Below, piece by piece: positions 9,403 to 18,949 of a DNA stretch of 64,000 nt. The stretch is from assembly GCA_016716675.1 (NCBI GenBank), contig JADJVG010000002.1, positions 270,431 through 334,430 on the forward strand, written 5' to 3'. A program made the position numbers and the translations under genes. The notes beneath the pieces were generated by a model. It ran no database searches. It saw only the letters and a list, made by a program, of their open reading frames with translations, and had not been told where the DNA came from. The DNA is from Hyphomicrobium sp. GTDB taxonomy: Bacteria; Pseudomonadota; Alphaproteobacteria; Rhizobiales; Hyphomicrobiaceae. The first letter of the stretch is position 1; each line of letters begins with the position of its first letter.

Positions 9403-9486
9403 GGCACTTTGCGGCGTGCGCCAAATCAAGCGCGGCCACGCGGGCCGCGCATTGTGTTGTTTAGGGCGTTCCGGCGTGCGTTCAGC

Positions 9487-10020
9487 TTAGTGAATATCGG
9501 CAGCTGCTGCCCCAAGGCCTGCGCCGCCATCGCTATTCGGCTCCGGCAAGCGAGAATTCTCGTTCGCAATTGTCATCGCAGCGCGCGACATCTTCAAGCT
9601 TTCGTCGACAACGCTGAGTTCCTGGTTGGACGGTGAGCGGAAGGCAGCGGTCGAGCCGTGCGGCGCATACAGCGGTACCGCGGTCGGGGGATCGCTCATC
9701 GTGACGAAGAACGCCTGTACGCGGACGCGATACTGGTTCGTGCCGATTTTATCGCAGCGTTCAGGACCTTCCTTGGCCTCGCACAGGCGCAAGGAGGTGT
9801 AGACCGTCGCCTGCGCATTATGTTCGGCGATCGCCTGATCAATGGCCTGACCGCACTGTTCGATGGTCAGTTTGTCGGTGCTGGCGCAATCGGATGAGGA
9901 TACGAAGATGCCGTGTTCGGGGGGGGGGGCCGCGGCTTTCGGTTCTTCAGAGTTGCCGCATGCCGACAGGGCAACTGCACAAATCGTCGATGCAACAATC
10001 GACAAACGGGTAGAAACCAT
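9487..10020 (-). CDS. DUF1190 (YgiB-like) lipoprotein
   Basis: The signal peptide ends in the lipobox LSAC, so the protein should be lipid-anchored. The mature part has the Cys pattern of the YgiB/DUF1190 family: FVSSSDCAS, TIEQCGQAIDQAIAEHN, TSLRLCEAKEG, ERCD. The function of the family is poorly known. After the lipobox, residues AAAPPPEHG are encoded by a run of eleven C on the coding strand, a possible slippage point. It is divergent from ilvC with 273 bases between them. Confidence 0.7.
   Translation of the reverse strand: MVSTRLSIVASTICAVALSACGNSEEPKAAAPPPEHGIFVSSSDCASTDKLTIEQCGQAIDQAIAEHNAQATVYTSLRLCEAKEGPERCDKIGTNQYRVRVQAFFVTMSDPPTAVPLYAPHGSTAAFRSPSNQELSVVDESLKMSRAAMTIANENSRLPEPNSDGGAGLGAAAADIH
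9919..9929. repeat. Eleven-G homopolymer inside lipoprotein gene
   Basis: A run of eleven G on the plus strand (C on the coding strand) lies about 30 codons into the lipoprotein gene, immediately after the signal peptide. In the present length the frame is open. A gain or loss of one base would close it. Confidence 0.95.
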
Positions 10021-10245
10021 GGCTTTGGATCTCGCTCAAAAGGATTTTCAGCCCCCAAGATGCCCCAATGCGGTTAGGGTCCGGTTAATGATTGGCGGGG
10101 TGTTTGCCATCCCAAAAAGCGCCAAATGGACGCTTTGCCCTGAGATAGCCGGTTCGGGGCGTTGAAACGGGCGAGCGTTATCGATAGGTTCCGGCGTGAT
10201 TTGGAGCCAGGCCCGCATGCGGCCGTCTGTGCTTCTTCCCGTTAA

Positions 10246-11313
<1,068 letters not shown>

Positions 11314-11343
11314 GCGGCGCTTCGCGAGCGACACGTTTTCCAG

Positions 11344-11373
11344 ACGGCTGCCAGGAAACTGGCGGCCGTTTTT
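11344..11373 (+). terminator. Rho-independent terminator of ilvC
   Basis: An eleven-pair stem (one G-T pair) runs from ACGGCTGCCAG at 11344-11354 through loop GAAA to CTGGCGGCCGT at 11359-11369, followed by TTTTG. It starts 31 bases after the ilvC stop. Confidence 0.85.
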
Positions 11374-12140
11374 GTTTGCTTGCAAGGCGCTCAACCGCGT
11401 GAGCGTCGGTGATTTGGCGAGGCTTGATGGTTGATGCCAATAGAGGCGTGGGGAAAGAAGACCGCTCGCGCCACCGCTCTCTTGGGGAGGGTTTTGCGCG
11501 AAAGCGCGAGCGTTCCTGCCGGCTTTTTTATCGGCGTCCCGAAACGCGGGACTGAGACATCAAAGCCAGCACGGGCGGCAGAGGAGCGGGGGCCTCTGCC
11601 GCCCGTTTCCGATTGAACCGCAGTGCGGCTCCCTCAGAGACGTTGGATCCGCTATCACTCTCAGAGCGGTGAAGCGGTCCTTTGCGCGCGGCGCTCTGAA
11701 CCATCGCCAAGCGTGGATCAGAACCCATATGCAACAGCCGGTTTGAAAACCGGAGCGAATGCGATGGGAGGTCTTGACTGTCGCCCCCCAGCGACGGTGT
11801 CGATGAGCGGATATGGCGGTCAGATCATGTCCGAGTGATGACCAAATCTGGCTCTTCATTAGACGCCGGTATTTTTCCAACGGCCACTTGCGGCAATCGT
11901 GTTGGAATATCAGCGGCAAGAGCATTTCACAGCAAACGCTGGGTTTATCCGGCATTATGTCGGACAATTGACGTGAACGTGGCCGTTTTTTAGTGCTGTG
12001 CGTTGTACGTGTCAGTGCCGCGTGTGACTGACGGCGAATGATCGCATCCGCCGCGACGTGTCGGTGGACGTATGCTATGGCCGCTGTCACGTAGCATTTT
12101 CTCTTTCAGCTATCTCTTCAATCACCAGCCAGATCCTCGA
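11374..12140. other. Long intergenic region with strong hairpins
   Basis: About 770 bases without a convincing gene; ORFs here lack family features and ribosome sites. It contains a perfect 13-bp inverted repeat, CGGGCGGCAGAGG (11572-11584) with CCTCTGCCGCCCG (11593-11605), followed by TTT. There is also a GCGC-GAAA-GCGC hairpin near 11490, a GTCCC/GGGAC hairpin near 11538-11554, and ACCGG/CCGGT pairing around 11740. The density of hairpins is compatible with one or more non-coding RNAs, but no known RNA family was recognised. Confidence 0.4.
11572..11605. repeat. Perfect 13-bp inverted repeat
   Basis: Arms at 11572-11584 and 11593-11605 with an eight-base G-rich loop. On the plus strand TTTCC follows, a weak terminator tail. 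It lies about 260 bases after ilvC and does not belong to the ilvC terminator at 11344-11373. Confidence 0.8.
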
Positions 12141-12875
12141 ATGCTCTCGTATCCAGAACGCGATGCCGTCTACGTCATCGACCGGTGCACGTTGACCGGT
12201 CATGATGCGCCTTGGCCCTTTGCACGCGCTAATGCGGCTGAAATCGAGGCAGCGTGGCACACTGCGCTCGCCGCCAATCCGCATTTCTTCAACGGTGTCG
12301 TGTATCTGGTCGATGGGCTTGCAATCGATGGGCTTGCGCTCGATGCGCGATTGCTGCGCACGGATTTCAAGAGCTATCTGTATTGGCGCGGCAAAGGGTT
12401 TCCTGAATCGGGCGTGCGCGATGGTTTCGGCTCGGCGCTGATCGTGGCGTCTGACGGCGCTATTCTGCTCGGCCGGCAGAGGGCCGGAAACGTCAATGGC
12501 GGATTGGCGTATCTGCCGGGCGGTTTTATCGATGGCCGTGACGTGGCCAATGACGGCAGCATCGATATTGCCGCCAGCATTGTGCGCGAGTTGCAGGAAG
12601 AGACCGGATTGACCGCCGAGGATGTGGTGGTGCAGCCTGGATATCTTGTGACTGTCAACGGCGCGCATGTATCGATTGCCAAGACGTTTCGTTCAACACT
12701 CAACGGTGCCATGCTCGGGCGGAAAATCGAAAGCCATTTGGCGTCAGACCCAGCATCCGAGTTTGAAAGCATCGTCATCGTGAGGAGCGTTGGAGATCTG
12801 GAGGGGCTGGCGATGCCGCCATATGCGCGACTGCTCGTCGGCGATGTTCTGAAACACGGAATCGGTGGACGCTGA
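12141..12875 (+). CDS. Nudix-domain protein
   Basis: The second half of the Nudix box is clear (IVRELQEETGL). The preceding part reads LPGGFIDGRDVANDGS, with an inserted loop and Ile where the canonical Glu should stand. Upstream, GFGSALIVASDGAILLGRQ forms the first strand of a Nudix fold. The N-terminal 95 residues (YPERDAVYVIDRC and following) are an extra domain not recognised. It probably hydrolyses a nucleoside diphosphate derivative, but substrate and even activity are uncertain given the altered box. ATG 12141 is preferred for matching the conserved-looking start; ATG 12072 is also open. Confidence 0.7.
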   Translation: MLSYPERDAVYVIDRCTLTGHDAPWPFARANAAEIEAAWHTALAANPHFFNGVVYLVDGLAIDGLALDARLLRTDFKSYLYWRGKGFPESGVRDGFGSALIVASDGAILLGRQRAGNVNGGLAYLPGGFIDGRDVANDGSIDIAASIVRELQEETGLTAEDVVVQPGYLVTVNGAHVSIAKTFRSTLNGAMLGRKIESHLASDPASEFESIVIVRSVGDLEGLAMPPYARLLVGDVLKHGIGGR

Positions 12876-13002
12876 GACCGAAGAACCGGTTGCGGTGCGG
12901 CAGCGCTTGACGCATGGTGCCGCCGCTTTCACGGCCTGGAATGGGCAAGCGCCCGTCCTTAAACAGCATGCTAAGTGGATGCACGCGGGGAGACGAATAC
13001 GA

Positions 13003-13914
13003 ATGGCGTTGAACTATCACATTCTCGATGTTTTCACTGAGCGCCCATTCGGCGGTAATCCGCTCGCTGTTGTTTTGGAGGCGGATCGTCTGAGCGCTGC
13101 CGAGATGCAGGCAATCGCGCGTGAGTTCAATCTTTCAGAAACCGTTTTCGCGTTGAAGCCGACAGCGCCCGGCCACACCGCCCGCATCCGTATTTTCACG
13201 CCAACGCGGGAGTTGCCGTTCGCCGGTCATCCGACACTCGGCACCGCTATCCTGCTGGCGGAGCTACGCGTGCAGATCGTCAATGGCGAAAGCGACGCGA
13301 TCATCGCGCTTGAAGAGGAAGGCGGCAGCGTGCGCGTCGGCGTGCGGCTGAGAGCCGGCGCCGCGGCCTTCGGCGAGTTCGACGCGCCTCGGCTGACGTC
13401 GGTGCCGGAAGAGCTGGCCCAGCCTGAAGAGATTTCAGCGGCCATCGGCTTGAACCCCAGCGAAATTGGCTTTGAAAACCATAAGCCGATGCTGCTGCGC
13501 GGGTCGAGCGTGTTTGCCTATGTGCCGGTCGCCAACCTCGAAGCGATGTCCAAGCTCCGCGTCGCGCCGAGCCATTGGGCACGCGCCTTTTCGGATCGCG
13601 GTACGGATGGGGTTTACGTTTACTCGCGCCAGTGCGTGCGCACGCAATCGTCGTTTCATGCCCGCATGTTCGCCCCCGATCTCGGTGTTCCGGAAGATCC
13701 GGCGACCGGGTCGGCTGCTATCGGCTTCGCCCATATCGTTCAGGGGTTCGACCAGGGCCCTGATGGCGCCCATAAGCGGACGATCGAGCAGGGTCTGGAA
13801 ATGGGCCGGCCAAGCACAATTCAGCTGGTCATGACGGTCCAGCGCGGCAAGCTGGAGAGCGTCCGCATCGGCGGGTCGGCGGTCCGGGTCGCCGAAGGAA
13901 TACTTAAGTTCTGA
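13003..13914 (+). CDS. PhzF family isomerase/epimerase-like protein
   Basis: A two-domain diaminopimelate-epimerase-like fold. The N-terminal signature DVFTERPFGGNPLAVV is followed by NLSETVF with the family catalytic Glu (equivalent to E45 of PhzF), RIFTPTRELPFAGHPTLG and the second-half motif EDPATGSAAIGFA. At 303 residues it has normal length. No phenazine genes are nearby, so this is a generic member of unknown substrate. ATG 13003 is chosen because the family motif starts only a few residues later; an upstream ATG at 12865 overlaps the Nudix gene and gives a tail without family match. Confidence 0.85.
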   Translation: MALNYHILDVFTERPFGGNPLAVVLEADRLSAAEMQAIAREFNLSETVFALKPTAPGHTARIRIFTPTRELPFAGHPTLGTAILLAELRVQIVNGESDAIIALEEEGGSVRVGVRLRAGAAAFGEFDAPRLTSVPEELAQPEEISAAIGLNPSEIGFENHKPMLLRGSSVFAYVPVANLEAMSKLRVAPSHWARAFSDRGTDGVYVYSRQCVRTQSSFHARMFAPDLGVPEDPATGSAAIGFAHIVQGFDQGPDGAHKRTIEQGLEMGRPSTIQLVMTVQRGKLESVRIGGSAVRVAEGILKF

Positions 13915-13985
13915 GCCAGATCGGTCCTGCGCGCCGGTGTCTGACCAGTGCCAAACCGGTTCGGCGGCATGCTTCAAGTTGCAGC

Positions 13986-14016
13986 TTGATCTTATTTGGC
14001 GTTTTCGGCTTATACT
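13986..14016 (+). promoter_or_regulatory. Putative leuA promoter
   Basis: TTGATC (13986-13991) and TATACT (14011-14016) with a 19-base spacer, or 18 if the -10 is read as TTATAC. A transcript starting about 14023 would include the leucine-rich ORF at 14064-14240 as leader. Confidence 0.4.
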
Positions 14017-14063
14017 GGTGTTCTCGGATCGGCCGGGAGCCCTTTGAAGAGCCTTTGCAGCCA

Positions 14064-14240
14064 ATGACGCGCCAGTACGCCAATTTGCGTGATGCCCAAA
14101 CCGGGACCAGTGCCATGCGCTGGCCGTCGGACGGTCGCGCCTTGGCTGCGCGCATTGCCGGCATCTTCCTGCTTCCGCTAGCGCTGTTGGACAGCCTCTC
14201 GCTACGGGGCCTGCCGCTTATTTGCCCCTGGGCCAATTGA
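14064..14240 (+). CDS. Leucine-rich leader ORF upstream of leuA
   Basis: A 58-codon frame starting MTRQYANLRD, with a second ATG at 14115 (41 codons). Its last third is leucine-dense: FLLPLALLDSLSLRGLPL has nine Leu in 18 residues, using six different codon choices including CTA. It ends 106 bases before leuA and lies downstream of a candidate promoter. A CCGGC-AGAC-GCCGG hairpin follows the stop at once. This fits a leader peptide for leucine-dependent attenuation (known principle of leu operons), but a classic U-tailed terminator was not found. It could also be a chance frame. Confidence 0.4.
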   Translation: MTRQYANLRDAQTGTSAMRWPSDGRALAARIAGIFLLPLALLDSLSLRGLPLICPWAN

Positions 14241-14346
14241 CTCCGGCAGACGCCGGGTGGTGCTCAGGGGGCGATACGGTTTCACAAGCGTGTAACGCAG
14301 TTTCGGCGGCTTCCCCAATGATCCGCCCCGCAAGAAAGCAAAATCA

Positions 14347-15944
14347 ATGACGGCATCATCCAAAACGACCGCAATGGATAAGGACGCTTCCCGCGCAGGC
14401 GGTGACAAGCCCGACCAGATCATCATTTTCGACACGACGCTGCGCGACGGCGAGCAATGCCCCGGCGCAACCATGACGTTTGAGGAAAAACTTCAGGTCG
14501 CCGAACTGCTCGACGAGATGGGCGTCGATGTGATCGAGGCTGGTTTCCCGATCGCATCCGAGGGCGACTTCGAAGCAGTCAACGAAATCGCCAAGCTCGC
14601 CAAGCATTCGGTGGTCTGTGGTCTGGCGCGCGCCAACTTCGGCGATATCGACCGGGCGGGCGAAGCCATCAAGGTCGCCAAGCGCGGCCGTATCCACACG
14701 TTCATCGGCACATCGCCGCTGCATCGCCAGCACCAGCTGCAACTCGACCAGGATCAGGTACACGAGCGTGTCGTCGCGTCGGTGATGCGGGCGCGCCAGT
14801 ATACCGACGACGTCGAGTGGAGCGCGATGGACGCGACGCGCACCGAGCACGATTATCTGTGCCGGGTCGTCGAAGCCGCGATCAAGGCCGGCGCGACCAC
14901 GATCAACATTCCCGACACCGTCGGCTATGCGTTGCCGGAAGATTATTACGACCTGATCATGATGCTGCGGAACCGCGTTCCGGGCATCGAAAGGTGATCC
15001 TGTCGACGCATTGCCACGACGACCTGGGCTTGGCGGCTGCCAACTCGCTGGCTGGCGTTCGTGCCGGCGCGCGGCAGATCGAATGCACCATCAACGGCCT
15101 CGGCGAACGGGCCGGCAACGCGCCGCTTGAAGAAGTCGTGATGGCCATCCGCACGCGCCACGATCTGCTGCCCTTCCGAACCGGCATCAAAACCGACATG
15201 CTGTCGCGCGCGTCGCGTCTCGTCTCGGCGGTGACCAACTTCCCCGTGCAGTACAACAAGGCCATCGTTGGCCGGAATGCGTTCGCGCACGAAAGCGGCA
15301 TCCATCAGGACGGCGTGTTGAAGAACACCGAGACCTACGAAATCATGACGCCGGAATCGGTCGGCGTCGGCAAGTCGTCGCTGGTCATGGGCAAGCACTC
15401 GGGCCGCGCCGCGTTCAAGTCGAAGATCAAGGATCTCGGCTACGAGCTGGGCGACAATGCCATCGAAGACGCGTTCAACCGCTTCAAGGCGCTGGCTGAC
15501 CGCAAGAAGCATGTCTACGACGAAGACATCGAGGCGCTGGTCGATGAAGGCGTCGCCCACGGCCACGACCGCATCAAGGTCGCGTCACTGACGGTGATTG
15601 CCGGCACGATGGGTCCGCAGACGGCGACGCTGACGCTCGACATCGACGGCCAATCGAAAACCGTGCAGAGCACCGGCAATGGACCTGTTGATGCAACTTT
15701 CAACGCCATCAAGATGCTGATGCCACATGATGCGCGGCTCGATCTCTACCAGGTTCACGCCGTAACCGAGGGCACCGACGCGCAAGCCGAAGTCTCGGTG
15801 CGCCTCGAAGAGGGCGGCCGCATCGTAACCGGCCGCTCGGCTGATCCCGATACGCTTGTGGCGTCAGCGCGGGCCTATGTGGCGGCGCTCAGCAAGCTGG
15901 TGGTGAAGCGCCAGAAGATCGCCCAGGCGCAACACGGCGTCTAA
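14347..15944 (+). CDS. leuA: 2-isopropylmalate synthase (frameshifted)
   Basis: First committed step of leucine synthesis: acetyl-CoA plus 2-oxoisovalerate. The first frame has IFDTTLRDGEQCPGATM with the metal-binding Asp, EAGFPIASEGDF and NIPDTVGYALP. The second frame has the metal-binding HCHDDLG and INGLGERAGNAPLEEV, then the C-terminal LeuA allosteric domain (from about residue 405). The first frame stops at 14997; the second continues exactly with KVILSTHCHDD. One extra A in the AAA run at 14990-14992 would join them into 532 residues, a normal length. An intact gene with a sequencing deletion is the likeliest reading. Confidence 0.92.
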
Positions 15945-16348
15945 TGCGCAACCGGCGTGCGCCGTGCAGCGTACGCGCAGCCATTTACCAAGTTCCGCCG
16001 GCGAGAGACAGTCTTGCCGGCGAGGGGGCTTGTGTGTGGGATTTCTGCCGGGTTCTCGTCACGATTGAGCCGTCGCGCCATGCTTTTGTTTTGGCGGCGC
16101 GGGGACTTGCCGCTATGGTGCGTAAAGCGGGCCATACGATGGTCCACGTGCTTTGACATGCGGCAAGCCGATGGCCGAAGGGACGTTTGCGGCCAAACGT
16201 GATGAGCCGGATGGCGCGGACCGGGGTTGTGGGCCAGAGTTAATGGTGAGAGTTGATGGCCGGGGTGGAAGATGGGACTTGTGTCGGCGGAATTGATGCC
16301 GACGGGACTTGCATTGACGGGACTTGGGTGAGGTAGCGTTTCAGCGTG
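15945..16348. other. Intergenic region leuA-mreB
   Basis: About 400 bases without a supported gene. It includes a perfect 7-bp inverted repeat (CGCCGGC 15996-16002 and GCCGGCG 16016-16022), a possible leuA stop hairpin without T-tail, and the 15-base repeats listed separately just before mreB. Confidence 0.6.
16271..16330. repeat. Four imperfect 15-bp tandem units before mreB
   Basis: The unit GACGGGACTTGNNTN recurs at 16271, 16301 and 16316; the unit at 16286 is diverged. The core GGGACTTG is found at 16274, 16304 and 16319. The array ends about 18 bases before the mreB start. Confidence 0.7.
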
Positions 16349-17389
16349 ATGTTCGGCTTTGGGGTCAATAGCGTACTGTCGGACGACATTGCCATCGATC
16401 TTGGCACGGCGAATACGCTTGTGCATGTCGCCGGCAAAGGCATCGTCATCGATGAACCGTCTGTTGTGGCGCTGCGGTCGCGCGGCGGTGTGCGCGAAGT
16501 TCTAGCCGTCGGCCATAAGGCCAAAATGATGCTGGGGCGGACGCCGGAAAGCATCGAAACGATTCGTCCGCTGCGTGACGGTGTGATCGCGGATTTCATC
16601 GCCACCGAAGAAATGCTGCGCCAGTTCATCAAGCGCACGAAGTCGATGCTCGGGTTCGTGCGCCCGCGCATTCTGATCTGCGTGCCGGCGGGCGCGACGC
16701 CCGTTGAGCGGCGTGCGGTCTATGAGACGGCCTTGTCGGCCGGGGCACGCAAGGCCTACTTGATAGAAGAGCCGGTCGCGGCCGCAATCGGCGCGGGACT
16801 GCCGGTCGATGAGCCGACCGGATCGATGGTTGTCGATATCGGCGGCGGCACCACCGACATCGCGGTGCTCTCACTCGGCGGTGTGGTGCAGGCGCGCTCA
16901 CTGCGCTGTGCCGGCAACGCCATGGACGAAGCCATCATCCGCTTCGTGCGCCGCAACCATCAGCTGTTGATCGGCGAGCCGAATGCCGAACGCATCAAGG
17001 TCGAAGCAGGTTCGGCCTCGCGCGAGATCAATGGAGCGACGGCTGAAATTTTCATTCGCGGCCGCGATCTGCGGCTCGGCAAGCCGAAGACGGTGGTGCT
17101 TGGTCCGCAGGATATCGCCGAAGCCCTCGAACAGCCGATCGAGGAGATCGCCGAATTCATCCAGCGCGCCATCGAGGATCTGCCGCCCGAGATCTCAGGC
17201 GACATTATCGAGCGCGGCATTTATCTGACGGGTGGCGGCGCGCATCTCGCGAAACTCGATGAGGAACTCGAGCGGCGCATCGGCATCAAGTGCCACGTGC
17301 CCGACAAGCCTCAGAACTGCGTGATAGAAGGGTCCGCTGAAATCATCAGGACGTTGAAGCAACGCGAACACCTTCTCATCAAGCCGTAA
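16349..17389 (+). CDS. mreB: Rod shape-determining actin homologue MreB
   Basis: Forms membrane-bound filaments that guide lateral cell-wall synthesis. Actin-fold motifs: phosphate 1 DIAIDLGTANTLVHV, phosphate 2 MVVDIGGGTTDIAVLSLGG and adenosine motif GIYLTGGGAHLAKLDEEL. The connecting PVAAAIGAGLPV is also present. Length 346 is typical. ATG 16349 is used; a GTG immediately before (16346) is also possible. It is the first gene of a tight mreB-mreC-mreD-mrdA-rodA run. The N-terminus is short, as expected for an MreB that anchors by an amphipathic helix. Confidence 0.97.
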   Translation: MFGFGVNSVLSDDIAIDLGTANTLVHVAGKGIVIDEPSVVALRSRGGVREVLAVGHKAKMMLGRTPESIETIRPLRDGVIADFIATEEMLRQFIKRTKSMLGFVRPRILICVPAGATPVERRAVYETALSAGARKAYLIEEPVAAAIGAGLPVDEPTGSMVVDIGGGTTDIAVLSLGGVVQARSLRCAGNAMDEAIIRFVRRNHQLLIGEPNAERIKVEAGSASREINGATAEIFIRGRDLRLGKPKTVVLGPQDIAEALEQPIEEIAEFIQRAIEDLPPEISGDIIERGIYLTGGGAHLAKLDEELERRIGIKCHVPDKPQNCVIEGSAEIIRTLKQREHLLIKP

Positions 17390-17442
17390 TCACTTGGGCG
17401 ACAGGCAATGAATACCGCGTGTGGGGCCGTTGAGGGACATCT

Positions 17443-18384
17443 ATGGCTCGGCTGAAAACCGAAAGGTTGAACCTGACCCGTCGCGGCGGAAAGAGCCTGC
17501 GCGTCGTCGGCGTTCGCGTGGTGTTGCCGCTTCTGGCGTTCGTGTGCCTCGGTCTGTTGCTGCTCAGCCGTCTCAATCATACAGCGCTGGCGGACGCCCG
17601 CTGGCGGCTGGCCGAATGGATGAGCCCGGTGCTCGAAGCCGCCATGGTGCCGCTGGAACCGGTGCGCCGCCTCGGCCGGCAGATCTCCGAGCAAGTTGAC
17701 ATGACGGAAGAGCTTCAGCGGCTGAAAGCAGAAAATCAAAAACTCAGCAGTTGGGAATGGCGCGCGCGCGATCTCGAGCGCCAGCTCGCTGATTTGAAAG
17801 CGCTGGCGCGCGTCGTCGAAGAGCCGGGCATCGATTTTGTCACTGCCCGCGTCATTGCCGATTCAAGCGGCGCATTCGTGCGCAGCGTCATGATCGATGC
17901 CGGCGGCGACAAACTGGTGAAGCCCGGCTATCCGGTGATCAATGCCGATGGACTGGTAGGCCGCGTGATTGAAACCGGCGCTTCGTCGGCGCGCGTGCTG
18001 CTCGCCGCCGACCTCAACAGCCGGATACCGGTGGTGATCGGGGAAAAGCGCGTGCGCGCTATCCTTGCCGGTGATAACGGGCCGCAGCCGCTGCTGCTCT
18101 ATGTGCCGCAAGACGCGAAGATCGCGATTGGCGACGACGTGGCAACATCTGGCGCGGGCGCTTTGTTTCCGCGTGGCTTGCGGATCGGCAAAGTCAGCGG
18201 TGATCTAGATAAGCCGCGCGTCGCGCTGCGGGCGCAACTTGATAAGCTCGAATATTTGAGCGTGCTGTTCTTCGACGATCCGGCGAGCGCGATGATGGGC
18301 GAACCGCATGGCGGCACGCGCGAAACAGCGGCGGCACGCAACGATCGTTCGCGCGATCCAACGCTGCCGAGACCTGCGCCATGA
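17443..18384 (+). CDS. mreC: Rod shape-determining protein MreC
   Basis: Bitopic periplasmic scaffold of the elongasome that contacts PBP2. A basic N-terminus is followed by one membrane span (VVLPLLAFVCLGLLLLS, residues 27-43) and a coiled coil (ELQRLKAENQKLSSWEWRAR). The beta-rich MreC domain begins near VTARVIADSSGAF and includes INADGLVGRVIETG and LFPRGLRIGKV. The C-terminal tail is polar and low in complexity, as in other alphaproteobacterial MreC. Start ATG 17443 lies 53 bases after mreB. Confidence 0.93.
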   Translation: MARLKTERLNLTRRGGKSLRVVGVRVVLPLLAFVCLGLLLLSRLNHTALADARWRLAEWMSPVLEAAMVPLEPVRRLGRQISEQVDMTEELQRLKAENQKLSSWEWRARDLERQLADLKALARVVEEPGIDFVTARVIADSSGAFVRSVMIDAGGDKLVKPGYPVINADGLVGRVIETGASSARVLLAADLNSRIPVVIGEKRVRAILAGDNGPQPLLLYVPQDAKIAIGDDVATSGAGALFPRGLRIGKVSGDLDKPRVALRAQLDKLEYLSVLFFDDPASAMMGEPHGGTRETAAARNDRSRDPTLPRPAP

Positions 18385-18415
18385 CGGGCGCGGCGACGCA
18401 TGACGCCGGGCCATT

Positions 18416-18946
18416 ATGGGGAGTGCCCGTCTGATGCACCCCATGCGTTACATGGCGGCCTTCGTTTCGATTGCACTGCTGGCGCTGATCGCCGCGTTAC
18501 CATGGGGACTGCCGCCGCAGGATCGCTTCTTCCTTCCGATGCTCCCCGTCATTGCCGTGCATTTCTGGAGCTTGCGCCATCCGAGCCTAGTGCCGGAGTG
18601 GTATGTGTTTGCTGTTGGTCTGGTGCTTGACGTGTTGACGCACGGCCCGCTCGGCTATTGGGCGCTCGTCTACCTCATTACGCATCTTTTGGCCGTGCTG
18701 AGCGCGCCTTTTGCCGATCGCGGGTTTACCGTACGTGTCGCTCTACTTGCAGCGGCGTTGATCGCCGTTACACTCACGGCATGGGCGATTGCATCGGTCT
18801 ATTTTCTGGAATGGCTGGATGTGTGGCCCTATGTGGCGGGATCGGGGCTCGCCGGGCTCGGTGCGTTGGTTTTGATGCCCCTGTTATATGTCGCCGATCC
18901 GGCGCGCACCACGCGCGACAATATTCGTCTCGAACGCGGAGTTTGA
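18416..18946 (+). CDS. mreD: Rod shape-determining protein MreD
   Basis: A 176-residue polytopic inner-membrane protein of the elongasome. Hydrophobic helices cover residues 14-30, 37-50, 60-78, 85-100, 107-128 and 135-155. EWYVFAVGLVLDVLTHGPLG matches the conserved MreD centre. It is preceded by mreC (31 bases) and followed by mrdA after three bases. An internal ATG at 18434 is an alternative start. Confidence 0.88.
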   Translation: MGSARLMHPMRYMAAFVSIALLALIAALPWGLPPQDRFFLPMLPVIAVHFWSLRHPSLVPEWYVFAVGLVLDVLTHGPLGYWALVYLITHLLAVLSAPFADRGFTVRVALLAAALIAVTLTAWAIASVYFLEWLDVWPYVAGSGLAGLGALVLMPLLYVADPARTTRDNIRLERGV

Positions 18947-18949
18947 GGC

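Noticed and set aside
11560..12090. A 176-codon minus-strand frame in the ilvC-Nudix gap
   Set aside because: Arg/Ser-rich, crosses strong hairpins, no features of a real protein.
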